Positions 23,122 through 33,497 of a stretch of 64,000 nt of DNA are shown in pieces; position 1 is the stretch's first letter; the number at the start of each line of letters is the position of its first letter. The notes beneath the pieces were generated by a model. It was not told where the DNA came from and did not search any database. It saw nothing but the letters and a program-made list of their open reading frames with translations. Made by a program: the position numbers and the translations under genes. Location of the stretch: positions 62,001 through 126,000 of the forward strand of contig JABYQS010000042.1 of the NCBI GenBank assembly GCA_022592435.1, read 5' to 3'. The stretch comes from Cerioporus squamosus (Eukaryota > Basidiomycota > Agaricomycetes > Polyporales > Polyporaceae).

Positions 23122-24373
23122 TCACCGCTTGTACTCTTGCCACTTCGGGTCGTCCCCGTACTTCTTGTCCCCCGCGGCCTGATCAGAAACTTAATCAGCA
23201 CCCAATCCTGAGCCGGCGATACGACCTCGACAGAGCCAGAAAACAAACGTCGCGTACCTCGAGAGGCGGAACACCAGACACACGCGTCAACAGGAACCAA
23301 GTCAGGAGCGGACTCGCTCCCGCCATCAACCACGCGCCCCTCGGGAAGAAGGGCGACTGTAGAGATCGGCATGATAGCAGCCATATTCCCGTCCATACTC
23401 CCACTTCGCCGACGTAGCTGTGGGATATCGATGGACGTGAGCCACCTTGGCATGGAGGAAACACGACATGTACGCACTTCGGGTGACGACTGATTCCCCA
23501 CAGACCCTTCGTGATGAACTTTTCGTCATGCAGCTTGTTGTTCTTTGCGTGCCGCCAAGTAGTCTTCTGGTGGTCGGCGACTGTGAGGCGTGTCGGGCTG
23601 GTCAATCCCCCCTACTGACTGTGTTTCTCTTGTTCGCTCACGTACCAAGCTCAAAAGCCCACGAACTGGCCAATAGAGCTACGGCGAAATAGTCCAACGG
23701 GCCCAATCTTGGATGCTTAGCCGGAGCTAGCGTGTTCACCTGCAACGAAGGCGTGTTTTGTTTTGCGGCATCACAGCGTAAGGTTACGTACCATGTAAAT
23801 GGGTAAGCCAACCACAAAGACCCAGGTTGCTGGACTACCGGTGAGGTGCATACATGGGGTGACAGATGCACATGCTTACCTTGTGCCATCCAGAAAGCTG
23901 TGAATTTGGCGGATTGATGCTTGACCTCATCGAAGCGCGAATCACCGCCTGCTCTCATGGCTCTCTGGAGACGAGAACGTCAGGTACGGGACAGAATACG
24001 TCCAGGTTTGTTGATGTGCTTACGGAGTAGAGAAACGTCCCGAGCCTAGTTGACCACGCCAGAATGGCAGCATTCAGCAAGATTTGTCTCGGCGCCAGGT
24101 GGAATGGCGACGGAACGGTCGCAGTCGGAATGCGGTCCCAAAACTTCGCCTTGAGGTGGGGGTAGTAGAGTGAGACGAGAGTCGTGGAGACAAAGCCCGC
24201 TGATCCTCCCAGGTCGTAGTACATCTCGTTTGCTTGCGGGACGAATATCAGGGCGAGGACTGGGAGCGCATATAGCCAGTCAGTACCGTCCGGTGACACT
24301 GCAACGTGATCTTACCTGACTGCAGTCCAAAGGCCGAGACGATAGATGGGAGAAGCCTCGAGAATAATGGCAT
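23122..24373 (-). CDS. DUF1295-family membrane reductase-like protein
   Basis: Eight exons: 24373-24316, 24259-24024, 23964-23880, 23829-23792, 23739-23646, 23580-23478, 23417-23258, 23178-23122; 276 residues. Hydrophobic segments alternate through the protein (FVPQANEMYYDLGGSAGFVS, ILLNAAILAWSTRLGTFLY, WVFVVGLPIYMV, YFAVALLASSWAFEL, GVWTGIWLLS). The diagnostic part is GLWGISRHPNYVGEVGVW, the nicotinamide-nucleotide-binding motif shared with steroid 5-alpha-reductases and sterol C14-reductases, preceded by KNNKLHDEKFITKG and followed by GDKKYGDDPKWQEYKR. Expected to be an ER membrane enzyme acting on a lipid; the substrate cannot be read from sequence. The model stops at a TGA straight after EYKR, slightly shorter than family members that usually continue a few residues, so a further exon is possible. 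Transcribed away from the gene at 24589. Confidence 0.85.
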
Positions 24374-24588
24374 CTTGTTTTGGGCTGGGCGTACAGGAGA
24401 GATGATCAGTGATGGTGGGAGCTGTTCAAGCAGCTCGTCGCTCGCCTGCCAGTGCGTCGACGCGCGCTCGTCTCGACGCGTTTGGGAACACGATCACGTG
24501 CCGCCCGCTTTCACCAGCCTGAGCAAAGCCTGAGTGCTGGTGACGCGTCGAGCTCTCGCCTGCAAGTCAGCACTCCTCCAACCCAACC

Positions 24589-25348
24589 ATGTCAGCACCC
24601 ATTCAAGGGAGCGATACGTGTCGCGAAAGCCAGGCGATCTCACAAGTGCCCCCCTCGACGCTCGAGCCTCCTCGCATGCTGGACAACGCTGCTCGGACCC
24701 AGCTTCGCCGGGCAATCGCAACAGCGCCCACGACACGCATTCGAGATGCCCTGACAGCTCTCGTAGACGATATTCCAGCTGTACCCGAGCACGTCTGGCA
24801 GGCATTGCTGGGCATGCACGAGGACGACGGTACGAAATGGGGTGGGGAGGTGGCGAAAGAAGAGGAGGACGCGGAGGACGCGGATGGCAGCGATGAAGAT
24901 GTGAGTGATGGCGAAGACGACAAATGGAGAATAGATACTGACGGAGACAATTACGAGGAAGACGAGAGCGAAGTTGAAGAGGACGGCGACACCTCTGAGA
25001 AGAGTGGATTGAAGGCACCGCAGTGGACTATATGCGCCTTCTGCGAGGGGGATTATGACGCAAGATCGCGTCGAGTGCACGGCGAATGCAGGACTCATCA
25101 AGGTAGCTGGTTTATTATAGGCTCACATGTCGCTGCCACCTGACACGTTGACTTGGACAGGCTTCCTCGAAGTTGATCGTGCCATGTAGTAGGAAGCTGG
25201 CGAAGAGGTCGATTGGCAGGACATCATGCAATTCCCCGAGTGCTTTTACTGGACCTGCTGCGGACGTGACTACACCAAGTAGGGATGTGTTGAAGCTGCA
25301 CACAAGCCCGAGACCTGCTCAAGTTCCGAGGAATCGTGCACGCCATGA
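24589..25348 (+). pseudogene. Cys/His-rich (zinc-finger-like) gene with three in-frame TAG codons
   Basis: Exon 1 is 24589-25102; an intron 25103-25160 (gtagct...ggacag) leads to exon 2 in phase 1. Exon 1 encodes a helical N-terminus, a long acidic tract rich in Asp/Glu (about residues 84-142), and CAFCEGDYDARSRRVHGECRTH, a likely metal site. Exon 2 reads GFLEVDRAM, then TAG TAG (25187-25192), then the same frame continues as VDWQDIMQFPECFYWTCCG..., a third TAG (25280-25282), GCVEAAHKPETC, and finally a TGA at 25346. The conserved-looking C-C-H residues after the stops match the style of exon 1 and indicate that the original protein ran through. Either this is a recently inactivated gene or the functional protein ends at the first TAG. 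I know the pattern from basidiomycete hypothetical proteins but cannot name a function. Confidence 0.6.
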
Positions 25349-27620
25349 TTGAACTGTATAGAGGGCTCTTTCAGACAAATGTAGTAGAAGAGGAGGGACG
25401 CAAAGACACGCATACCGCATATGTGAACGATGTTCAGCCTTCAGATCTTCAGATCCCATGTTCTGAACACACTCGCACTTGTCCCCACTCAGAAAGCAGT
25501 GCCTAGGCCCCCAATATGACCACACCTTGGCGGTCAAGGTCACTAATCCGACGCGGTTCCATTTGGCGAGAGGAACGTACCTGTTGATGTTACAAGCACG
25601 GACTGCACAGGGAGAAGACCGAGGGTCGCACGAGATGCAAAAGACCTTCGGTTCTGTCTCAAGGTGTCCCGTATCCCCAAATGGTCCCTTTCGAAATTCG
25701 CTCATGTCATGATGCCCTGTTCTCGTTGCACGCGTCCATTGACGACGAGACATCCTAAGCCTTCAAGGGCGCTACACGGCCGGCGAGCGTGTCAGAGCAT
25801 GATGTGTTGCCAGGAAGGACCTTGCAGCCGCACGAGGGCCCTATACGTGGAAACGTGGAAGGAGACGGAGAAGCTGCTTGACGAGGGTGAGCTGCCGCCA
25901 ACGTTCATTTGCAATGACATACCTTCCATCATACCTGACCTTTACGATTCAGGCAAAACGGAGGCCGTTTGGGTGTGCAATTTGAGCACCAGGACGCTAC
26001 ACGAGCTTCTGGCCCACGCCAGCATTGTGAACCAGACAGAACTGCAACCACGTCTCCCGCAGCGTAGGCTACCCCAGTACTGCTCGGCTCGCAGCAGCTT
26101 GCTCTCCATACAGTTGCCTGTTGGGCAGTCGAAGGTCGCTGACGACCATGCGATCACGAGCGCCATGGATGCAGATGGTCTGCGCACTTCAATGAGCAGT
26201 CGTTGCTGAGCCGGTGTGTTCAAAGAGGAACGACAAGGCTGTATTTCCGAAGGCGTCGCACCGGGAGCCACTGCTAGAGAGTCTCGCGGTAAGTCACGGA
26301 TACACATAGCAGGGTCGAACAGACTTGCACTCACATGAAACTTGTACAGCTCATGCAACGGATGAGAAGAAGCTATGAGACGGCTTGCCGCAAAAATCTG
26401 AGCTGCGCCGCAGTGCTCGCGGTTTTTTGTTCCTCGGAGGGTCGTGCTTCGATTGGACTATGAGTATGACCGTGGGCGGCATCCATCTGTGATACACACC
26501 GCTGTTCTATCGAGAACGTCAGATATCAGACGGCTCAGGATATATGAGCCTGATTGGAGGAAATGCGCACCTCAGCGAACCTGCCGACCTCTCGGCCCTC
26601 GCACAGCCAAGCAAGAGCAGCAAAACCACCCGCCCATGCCGCGCCTGAAAAAAACCCCTCGAGTTCAACCGCGAACCTCTTGCTTAGCTGAACGGCCGTC
26701 AAAGCGGATGCTATTCAGACGCGCTTCCGAACGGCTCCGCCATCCTCCGGAAGGAGTTCATCTTCTCCGAGTACCCAGGTCGCGGAGGCGCAGCTGTGAG
26801 GCGCGTCCTCCTGAGGACATAGTGGCCATGCTCAAGTAAGAGCTGCGAAAGCGGCTCTACGCGTACTCGACCTTGGGATGGAGCATGTTCCAGGTGAACA
26901 ACGCGAAGAGACGGCGCGTGCGCCCGAGGATCAGCGCGGAGGTCGTGGGGTGAAAAACCGCAAGCTGCATGACTGCGGCGTCGATTTGAGCAGCACAGCC
27001 GACCTAGTAGACATGATGCGCGAGAAGGAAATCTACCTGTGTGTGTTGAGCGCGATGCAGGGTTGGGAGGAATGAAAGAACAACGTACAAAGACTCAGAG
27101 CAGGGCTTCGGTTGGGGCGAGCTTCGGGTTGGTGCGCGCGACAGACACGACGGCATTCATCGAGCAGCTCCTGGATTGGCCTGACGCGTGAGGACCCATA
27201 GCTCAGACCTCAGAGATACAATAGTACTAGCATGGGCGCAAGGATGATAGTAGTCCAAGTCCAAGTGTATGTGACGCGTCTACACGCGACGCGACGCGAA
27301 ACCGCCCGAGCGCTTCACAAGTTGATTTCGCCCATGACGATCCCACCTCCGCCGTAAATCTGCGCATGCTCTGGTGCCAAAATAAACCATCCACACGACA
27401 CCCGCACTCTGACTGTTTGCGATCTCGACCGCGACGGATGGCCAACACATCAGACCGCCCAACCAAACTCAAGGCCAGGGGCGGTTGTGCACGTGAAACT
27501 TGGAGTGCAGCGATATAACCGGGCAACCCCTCGGTGTATGCTCATCATCACCGACCACGACCTCAAGCCTTCTGCGGGGTTATAACACTCGAGTCCGGCA
27601 AGTGACCTTGGAAATCCACC
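25349..27620. other. Gene-poor stretch with exon-like relics
   Basis: No complete gene. On the minus strand about 25690-25570 reads MSEFRKGPFGDTGHLETEPK up to a good GTACGT donor, and about 26275-26195 reads SRCDAFGNTALSFLFEH, which resembles one ankyrin repeat, ending at a TGA. On the plus strand 25840-26040 reads KLLDEGELPPTFICNDIPS. None could be joined into a longer protein, so these may be remnants of degraded genes. Confidence 0.35.
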
Positions 27621-28858
27621 ATGTCGTATCCCGTCAGCTTCCCGGCCAACAACCCACTGGTTACCGTCACCAACCGTACGTCCGTGCGAGCTTCTTGCGC
27701 CTCATCGAGCACCCAGCACTGAATGCGCGTCGCTTCTGTCACAGCTTCCCCGGCGGTGTGGGTCATTGAGCTGCACAACGGTGCCGACAACCGGCTGACC
27801 GACGTGCTCATCACGCAAGCCTTGAAGCCCGCGCTGGACACCGTCGAGCGGCACTGGCGCGAGAATTGGCGTGCCGGGCAGGCGAAGAAGGACGAGAGCC
27901 TGTGCAGGGGCGCTCTCGTCATCGTCGGCAACACGAAGCAGGACAAGTTCTTCAGCAACGGTACGTGCATGTTGCTTCGCGAATTCATGGCTACATACCC
28001 ACGAGTCCCTGTGCCCGTACCCTGTAGGTCTCGACTGGGCTGGGGCGACGAAGGATCCCTCGTTCAAGACGAACTTCTTCCCTGGTGCGTGTGTCGTTGT
28101 TGCGGCTCGCCGTGCGTGCCTGCGCATGTACGCTGAACCGTGATGGACCAGTTATATTCAACCCCTTGTTGTACCGTCTCCTCACGTTCCCTAGTAAGTC
28201 TCGCACCGGCTTCTCTCGATCTCTCTCACACTGAATGACCTCCACGCTACAGTTCCCACCGTCGCTGCCGTCAACGGCCACAGCTTCGCCGGTGGCATGG
28301 TCCTCGCTATGGCGTGCGACTACCGTGTCATGACTGACGGCAGCAAGCGCAACGCGTGGATGTGCATGAACGAGGTAAATTCAGTCCATCGTTCATGTCC
28401 ATCACATATACACACTCATCTCCGTCTGCGCGGCATAGATCCATTTCGGTGCAGCCATCCCTAACTCGCTCATTGCCGTCCTAAAAGCAAAGGCCTCGAA
28501 CTCGACGACCCTCCGCAAGATCGTCCTCGAGGGACACCGGTTCACGCCGCAGGAAGCGCTCTCCCTCGGGCTTGTGGACCATATTGTCAACGGGAACTCG
28601 GAGGCGGTCCTGACCGCCGCGAAGGGAGTCGCAGAGAAGCTCGGACCGATTGCGAAGACCGGTGCGTGGGGGGTCAACAAGGTGCGTGCATCCGCTGGGG
28701 CGTGATGGTACGCCTGTGTTCATCGGACGGTGCTGATAAAGCGTTGCGGGATGTGATTGCAGCGGGAGCTGTACAGAGGTGCGATTGAGTCCTTGTCGAG
28801 AGACGTGCAGCTCGTCGACGTTCTGGCTGATGACGCAGCTGCGAAGGCGCGGTTGTAA
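27621..28858 (+). CDS. Enoyl-CoA hydratase/isomerase family protein, probably peroxisomal
   Basis: Seven exons: 27621-27675, 27745-27960, 28028-28084, 28152-28193, 28253-28374, 28439-28681, 28763-28858; 276 residues, the usual size of the crotonase family. Hallmarks: VWVIELHNGADNRLTD at the start of the fold, then IPTVAAVNGHSFAGGMVLAMACDYRVM, which is the CoA-binding/oxyanion-hole signature (two Gly after SFA), and the C-terminal helical part GHRFTPQEALSLGLVDHIV. The C-terminus ...AKARL fits the peroxisomal import signal PTS1 ([SA]-[KR]-L), pointing to fatty-acid beta-oxidation in peroxisomes, perhaps as a delta3,delta2-enoyl-CoA isomerase. Which of the two reactions it catalyses cannot be told from the motifs seen. 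Confidence 0.9.
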
Positions 28859-29387
28859 TTATTGTACGTGTATGTCTTTTGTACTCATGATGTGGACCAA
28901 GGATTGTTAGCTGCGCAGCATGCAGCTCGAGGAATGACTGCTAATCCGAGGCGCACCTATCCGCCGGGGTGCTCAAGGACCCAGGCTCGGCTTTCATTAT
29001 TGCGCGAGTTGGCGATACCGTCGATTTGGATCGGCGTTGCCAAGGGAAAGAGGTCTGTCCCGTGGGTGATCGATACTTACGTCTTTGCCCCGGAAAGGGA
29101 GTGCTGCGTGCTTGCTGCGGAGGCGTTCATTCGGATGCACAGTCTGAAGTCTGTGCAATTTCAAGTCGGTGCTCTGCAAGAGACGCAGGGAAAGGAGGAG
29201 CGCATGTGTTCGACGGCATGCATTCGTTGTGAGCTCGCATGCCGTCGTAGGCAGGGAGGCGAGGCAGGGCCGGAAATAGACGCATCTGCTCCACCTCGCG
29301 AGTCGCTTCTGGGGTACGCGCGCGTCGGACGGACGGGAGAACGCTGTGGGCCTGTGCGGCGTGCCTCGTTGGCAACAAGACGGTCCG
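28859..29387. other. Intergenic, no gene supported
   Basis: Downstream of the crotonase-family gene and upstream of the aspartic peptidase promoter. The frame at 28862-29392 has no motif. Confidence 0.5.
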
Positions 29388-29394
29388 TATAAAA
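29388..29394 (+). promoter_or_regulatory. TATA box of the aspartic peptidase gene
   Basis: TATAAAA in a GC-rich setting, 125 bases before the ATG at 29519, followed by a pyrimidine-rich leader (cctccccttcccctcg), a common arrangement in strongly expressed fungal genes. Confidence 0.55.
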
Positions 29395-29518
29395 GCTCGC
29401 GCGGGCACCGAGACGCCATTCCTCCTCCCCTTCCCCTCGTTCTGCAAGGCCGGGTCCTTGTCCTTTCCTTTCTTCCTCAGTTTCATCTGTCAGGTTACAG
29501 CCCAGGCCGGTTCCAATC

Positions 29519-31387
29519 ATGCAGCTCGCTCTCTCCTTCTCCACCCTCCTCGCTAGCGTCCTGCTCCTGCTTTCTGCCACAGACAATGCTGTCCACGCCG
29601 TCCCTCTCGCCAAGCGCGGCAAGTCTATCACTCTCCCGCTCACCCGCATCCACCAGAACCGCGGCGACGTCCACCCCCAGATCGTAAGTACTTCGCCCGG
29701 GCATCGCGCGCGCCGCTCCTCATCTCCCGCGCGCCCCACAGCTCCTGCAGCGGCACATCAACCGTAGCCAGCGCCGCATCGCGCGCATGAAGGGTGTGGC
29801 GCCCCCCAGCAAGCGCGACTTGGAAGCCAACCTCAGCAAGCGCATGTTCATCCCCGCAGGGGGCCGGCCTGGCAAGCAGCAGAAGCGCTACAACCGTCTC
29901 GGCATGCCGGGCGCGCAGGCTGCTGTCGCCGACGAGGATGATGATGACAACGAGCCCAAGCTTGGTTCTCTCGCAAAGAACAAGGGCCTCAAGGCCGCTG
30001 CGAAGAAGAAGGGCAAGGGCAAGGGCAATGGGAACGCGAATGCCGGCGCCGCTAACGGTACCGACACCGGCGCTGCTGCTGCCGCCGCCGCCACTGGTCT
30101 CACCCCCGCCAACACCCCCACCACCGCTAACTCGCTCGGCCTTGACATTGAGTGCGTCCTTGGCATCCTCTCCAGTTGTTCCGGGGCGACGTGCTGACCG
30201 CGCACGATTCTAGGGCACAGGATGTCGGCTACATCGCTACCATCCAGATGGGCACGCCCGCTACCGACTTCAAGATCCTCATGGACTCGGGCTCTGCGGA
30301 CTTGTGGGTCGGCTCAGAGACCTGCGTCTCGGAAGCAGGTGGAGGCTGCGTGCGTACCATCAACCCCGTTTCTTAGCCGTCTATCTCACTCCACGCTTCG
30401 TGTGTCCCCAGGGCAACCACCAGTTCCTCGGTCCCACCAGCTCTTCGTCGTTTGTCAACACGAAGAAGCAGTTCCAGGTCACCTACGGTACCGGTGAAGT
30501 CTCCGGCGACATCGTTACGGACGACATTTCCATCGCTGGTCTGGCGCTCTCCGGCCACACCTTCGGCGTCGCTAACACCGAGTCCGCCGACTTCTCGGAC
30601 GACAGCGTTCCTTTCGATGGGCTCATGGGCCTTGCTCAGTCGGTTCGTCTTTGCCATTGCAACTTTTGGGTATAGGATTCCTAGACTAAACATGGCTTTT
30701 GCAGACGCTCTCGAACCAGGGTGTCCCCACTCCCGTCGAGGCACTCGCGTCCGCGGGCCTCATCGACGAGGCGATCACCTCGTACAAGATCTCCCGTCTC
30801 GCGGACAACAAGAACGACGGCGAGATCACGTTCGGCGCGCTCGACACTACCAAGTTCGACCCCGCGTCGCTCGTGACGTTCGACAACGTCGCCACGAACG
30901 GCTTCTGGGAGGGCGCGATGGACGCGGTCACCGCGGACGGCCAGGACCTCGGGCTCACCGGCCGCTCTGCGATCCTCGACACCGGCACCACGCTCATCGT
31001 CGCGCCCCCCGCGGACGCGGAGGCAGTCCACGCGGCGATCCCGGGCGCGCAGTCCGACGGAAACGGCGGCTTCGTGATCCCGTGCGACACGACGACGAGC
31101 GTCGCGCTCTCGTTTGGCGGCACGTCGTTCGCGATCGACTCCAGGGACCTTATCTTCGCTGCCGCGGACAACACCGGCACGAATTGCGTCTCTGGCATCT
31201 CGTCGGGCCAGATTGTCGACGACACTACCTGGCTGGTACGTTCTTCCTCCCTCCATCTCTGCTGTGGGCGAGCTGAACTGACTTGATATTTCCTGGTTCT
31301 CTGCAGGTCGGCGACGTCTTCCTCAAGAACGCGTACTTCTCGACCGACGTCACGAAGAACACCATCTCGCTCGCGAAGCTCGTGTAA
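29519..31387 (+). CDS. Secreted aspartic peptidase (polyporopepsin-type, A1 family)
   Basis: Six exons: 29519-29683, 29742-30151, 30214-30349, 30412-30642, 30705-31235, 31307-31387; 517 residues. A signal peptide (about 27 residues, core LLASVLLLLSATDNAVHA) is followed by an exceptionally long propeptide of about 165 residues with KR-type processing sites, an acidic run DEDDDDNEPK, a Lys/Gly run and an alanine run. The mature enzyme begins near DVGYIATIQMGTPATDF. Catalytic aspartates: Asp216 in MDSGSADLW and Asp351 in LDTGTTL; the flap tyrosine lies in TYGTGEVSGD. The first active site reads DSG instead of the usual DTG, which is common in basidiomycete polyporopepsins. Exon 2 can start at either of two acceptors 9 bases apart (ctcctgcag), both in frame. 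Likely role: extracellular protein degradation. Confidence 0.95.
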
Positions 31388-33497
31388 GCTTGAGCTCGCG
31401 TACGCGTCTTGCCCCGCTTGCTGCTCGCGCTGTGTGCTTCGGACGCTGGCTATCATTATGGATCAGGTCTGCTTTCGTCTGGTACTACTGCTTGCTGCCT
31501 GTAGGGTTATGTTCGGCGACGCATCGCATGCACTGCAACCATCTCATTTGAAACCATCTATCATAACTCCTCCCGGAGGCTTGGCCTTCGTGCTGGGGTC
31601 TCTGCGGCGCGATGTCTTCGCACAGTATGCGGTACTGAGCGGTGGGTTTGGCACAATTTGAAGTGAAGCTTCAAGCTTCATAAGCCTGTAGATTCTCCGG
31701 AGTATGTACCGGCGCACGTTGTTCTATCTTGAGTCTAAGTACAGACCTGCAATCGTCCTGTAAATCCTCCGTGCTGCGGACCGACGGCGGCACGCCCATC
31801 TCCCTGCCCTGTCATGTCGCGGGTTCTAGTACTAGCCCGCCCGGCTGTTCGCGTCCTCTGCGCACCCAAATGGTGCTCGCACCAGTGACCAGAGTGACGG
31901 ATACCGGGGTCCGGCCGCAGCCCCAGCCGCAATTGCAATAATGCGGGACGCGTACGCACAGGGCCAGGGAAGGCGCTGCGTTCTGCAAGTGCAAAAGAGG
32001 GGGATGCGCGACGTGCCCGTTCCCACAGACCCGTGGTACCCATCGAGCATCCTCGGTCACAAGGGCCCTCTCTTCGAGTTCTTTCGGGGTCTGCGCTGGG
32101 TGATGGACCGCGTCCCATCACGCGCGCACGGACGCACGAAGGCAAGGAACCATGGCAGTGGGCAGTACTGAGGCCTGAGGTGCGTATGCAGTATCGACGC
32201 CCCGGCCCCGGGGTAACTTGCGCTGAGCATCATCCACTGTCTGGAGAACAAGGCGGGACGGGGAGGCCCGACAGGCCGCCGGCCTTTTTTTGTCGTCGGC
32301 TTGGAAGGTGTCAAATGGACGAGGACCTGGGGGCTCGGGGTTCCTGTGCGGTCCTAACGATTGACAGGCGGGCAGAACGGGGATTGCGCCGACTGGGCGA
32401 GCCGAGCCCGCGATTGCGTATGTACGCACTTGTCGCTATCGCGCGCCGTGGCCAGAAGAGAGCTCGCAGATGGCGTGACGGAGCTAGTACTGTAGTGTTC
32501 CTAGTGCTGCCTGTGCACCGTCCCTTGGAGCGTGCGGCGCGCGCGCATGTGAACGCATGGGCAGAGGGTCGACCCGGCTCGTCAACGCGTCACAGGCTGA
32601 GGCTGTAATGTGTCTGCCACAACATAACCATACGGCAGATAGTGGTGATCAATGAGCATGCGAGCGAATGGGGAGCACGCACCTGACGACTATTGGTATA
32701 GATACAGTTTGTTCCCTGCGGGGAGGTGCCATTGGGCCTGGGCACAGAAGCCCCCCCTGGCTGCAGATCCGGGCAGCGGCTGCGGAAGAGAGAGGGAGAT
32801 GCAGCGGGGCGATTCCGGGGCCGTGTTGCTCTGACCCTCAACGTAAGCAGCTGCCCACGTCCGGCGGGGGAGTGATTCCGCGCACGGACCAACTGGGGGC
32901 ACCGGCGCACCCAGTCCAATTTGCGCACGTTCATCCGTGCGGTCCCCCCCCCCCCCCCCCACAACAGCGCGCTGGTTGAGCGATGTTGCATCTATGTATA
33001 TAAGCTTAGTAGACGAAACAAGAGACTGGGACCTAGGATAGATACAAGATGAGGCATCGAGAGGATGAGGAGACTGAGGAGAGGCAATAAGACAAATAAG
33101 CAGTCGGATGGGTGTCGCGGTCAATGTCGGCAAGTAATACTATGCTAGGGTCGGAGGGGAATGAAAGAGGGTGGGGCGAGGGGACGAGAGAGGGTGGAGA
33201 GACTTGGCTCGACGAAGGTGAAGAAAACCGATCGGATCATGAGGGAAACGCCGGCATCCGAGTAGAAAAGAGAGGTGTTTGCGCACTAATGATGCATGTT
33301 GTACATGGGGATGGACCTCCAAAAATTGTAGCGGCGAAGAGCTCCAACTAGTGACGAACGGGATAGCGACCATGCGACGGCGATAGCAATACTGTATGTA
33401 GACGAGTGGGAGAGTATACAACGGCAGCATGGGCCTGTCCATATCGTACCGACGACACCATTGAGGGACTGAGATTGAGGGAAGGCATGAGGATCGT
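31388..33497. other. Intergenic region with a C17 run
   Basis: Two genes end towards it from opposite sides. Several frames of 60-190 codons overlap but have no motifs. A homopolymer of 17 C occupies 32944-32960. No repeat or RNA gene recognised. Confidence 0.5.

Noticed and set aside
26640..26840. Possible kinase-like fragment (KEFIFSEYPGR)
   Set aside because: Too short, with stops in all frames nearby; no kinase motif present.
30452..31276. Plus-strand 274-codon and minus-strand 256-codon frames over the aspartic peptidase
   Set aside because: Arg-rich shadow frames; the real frame contains both catalytic aspartates and joins across five introns.
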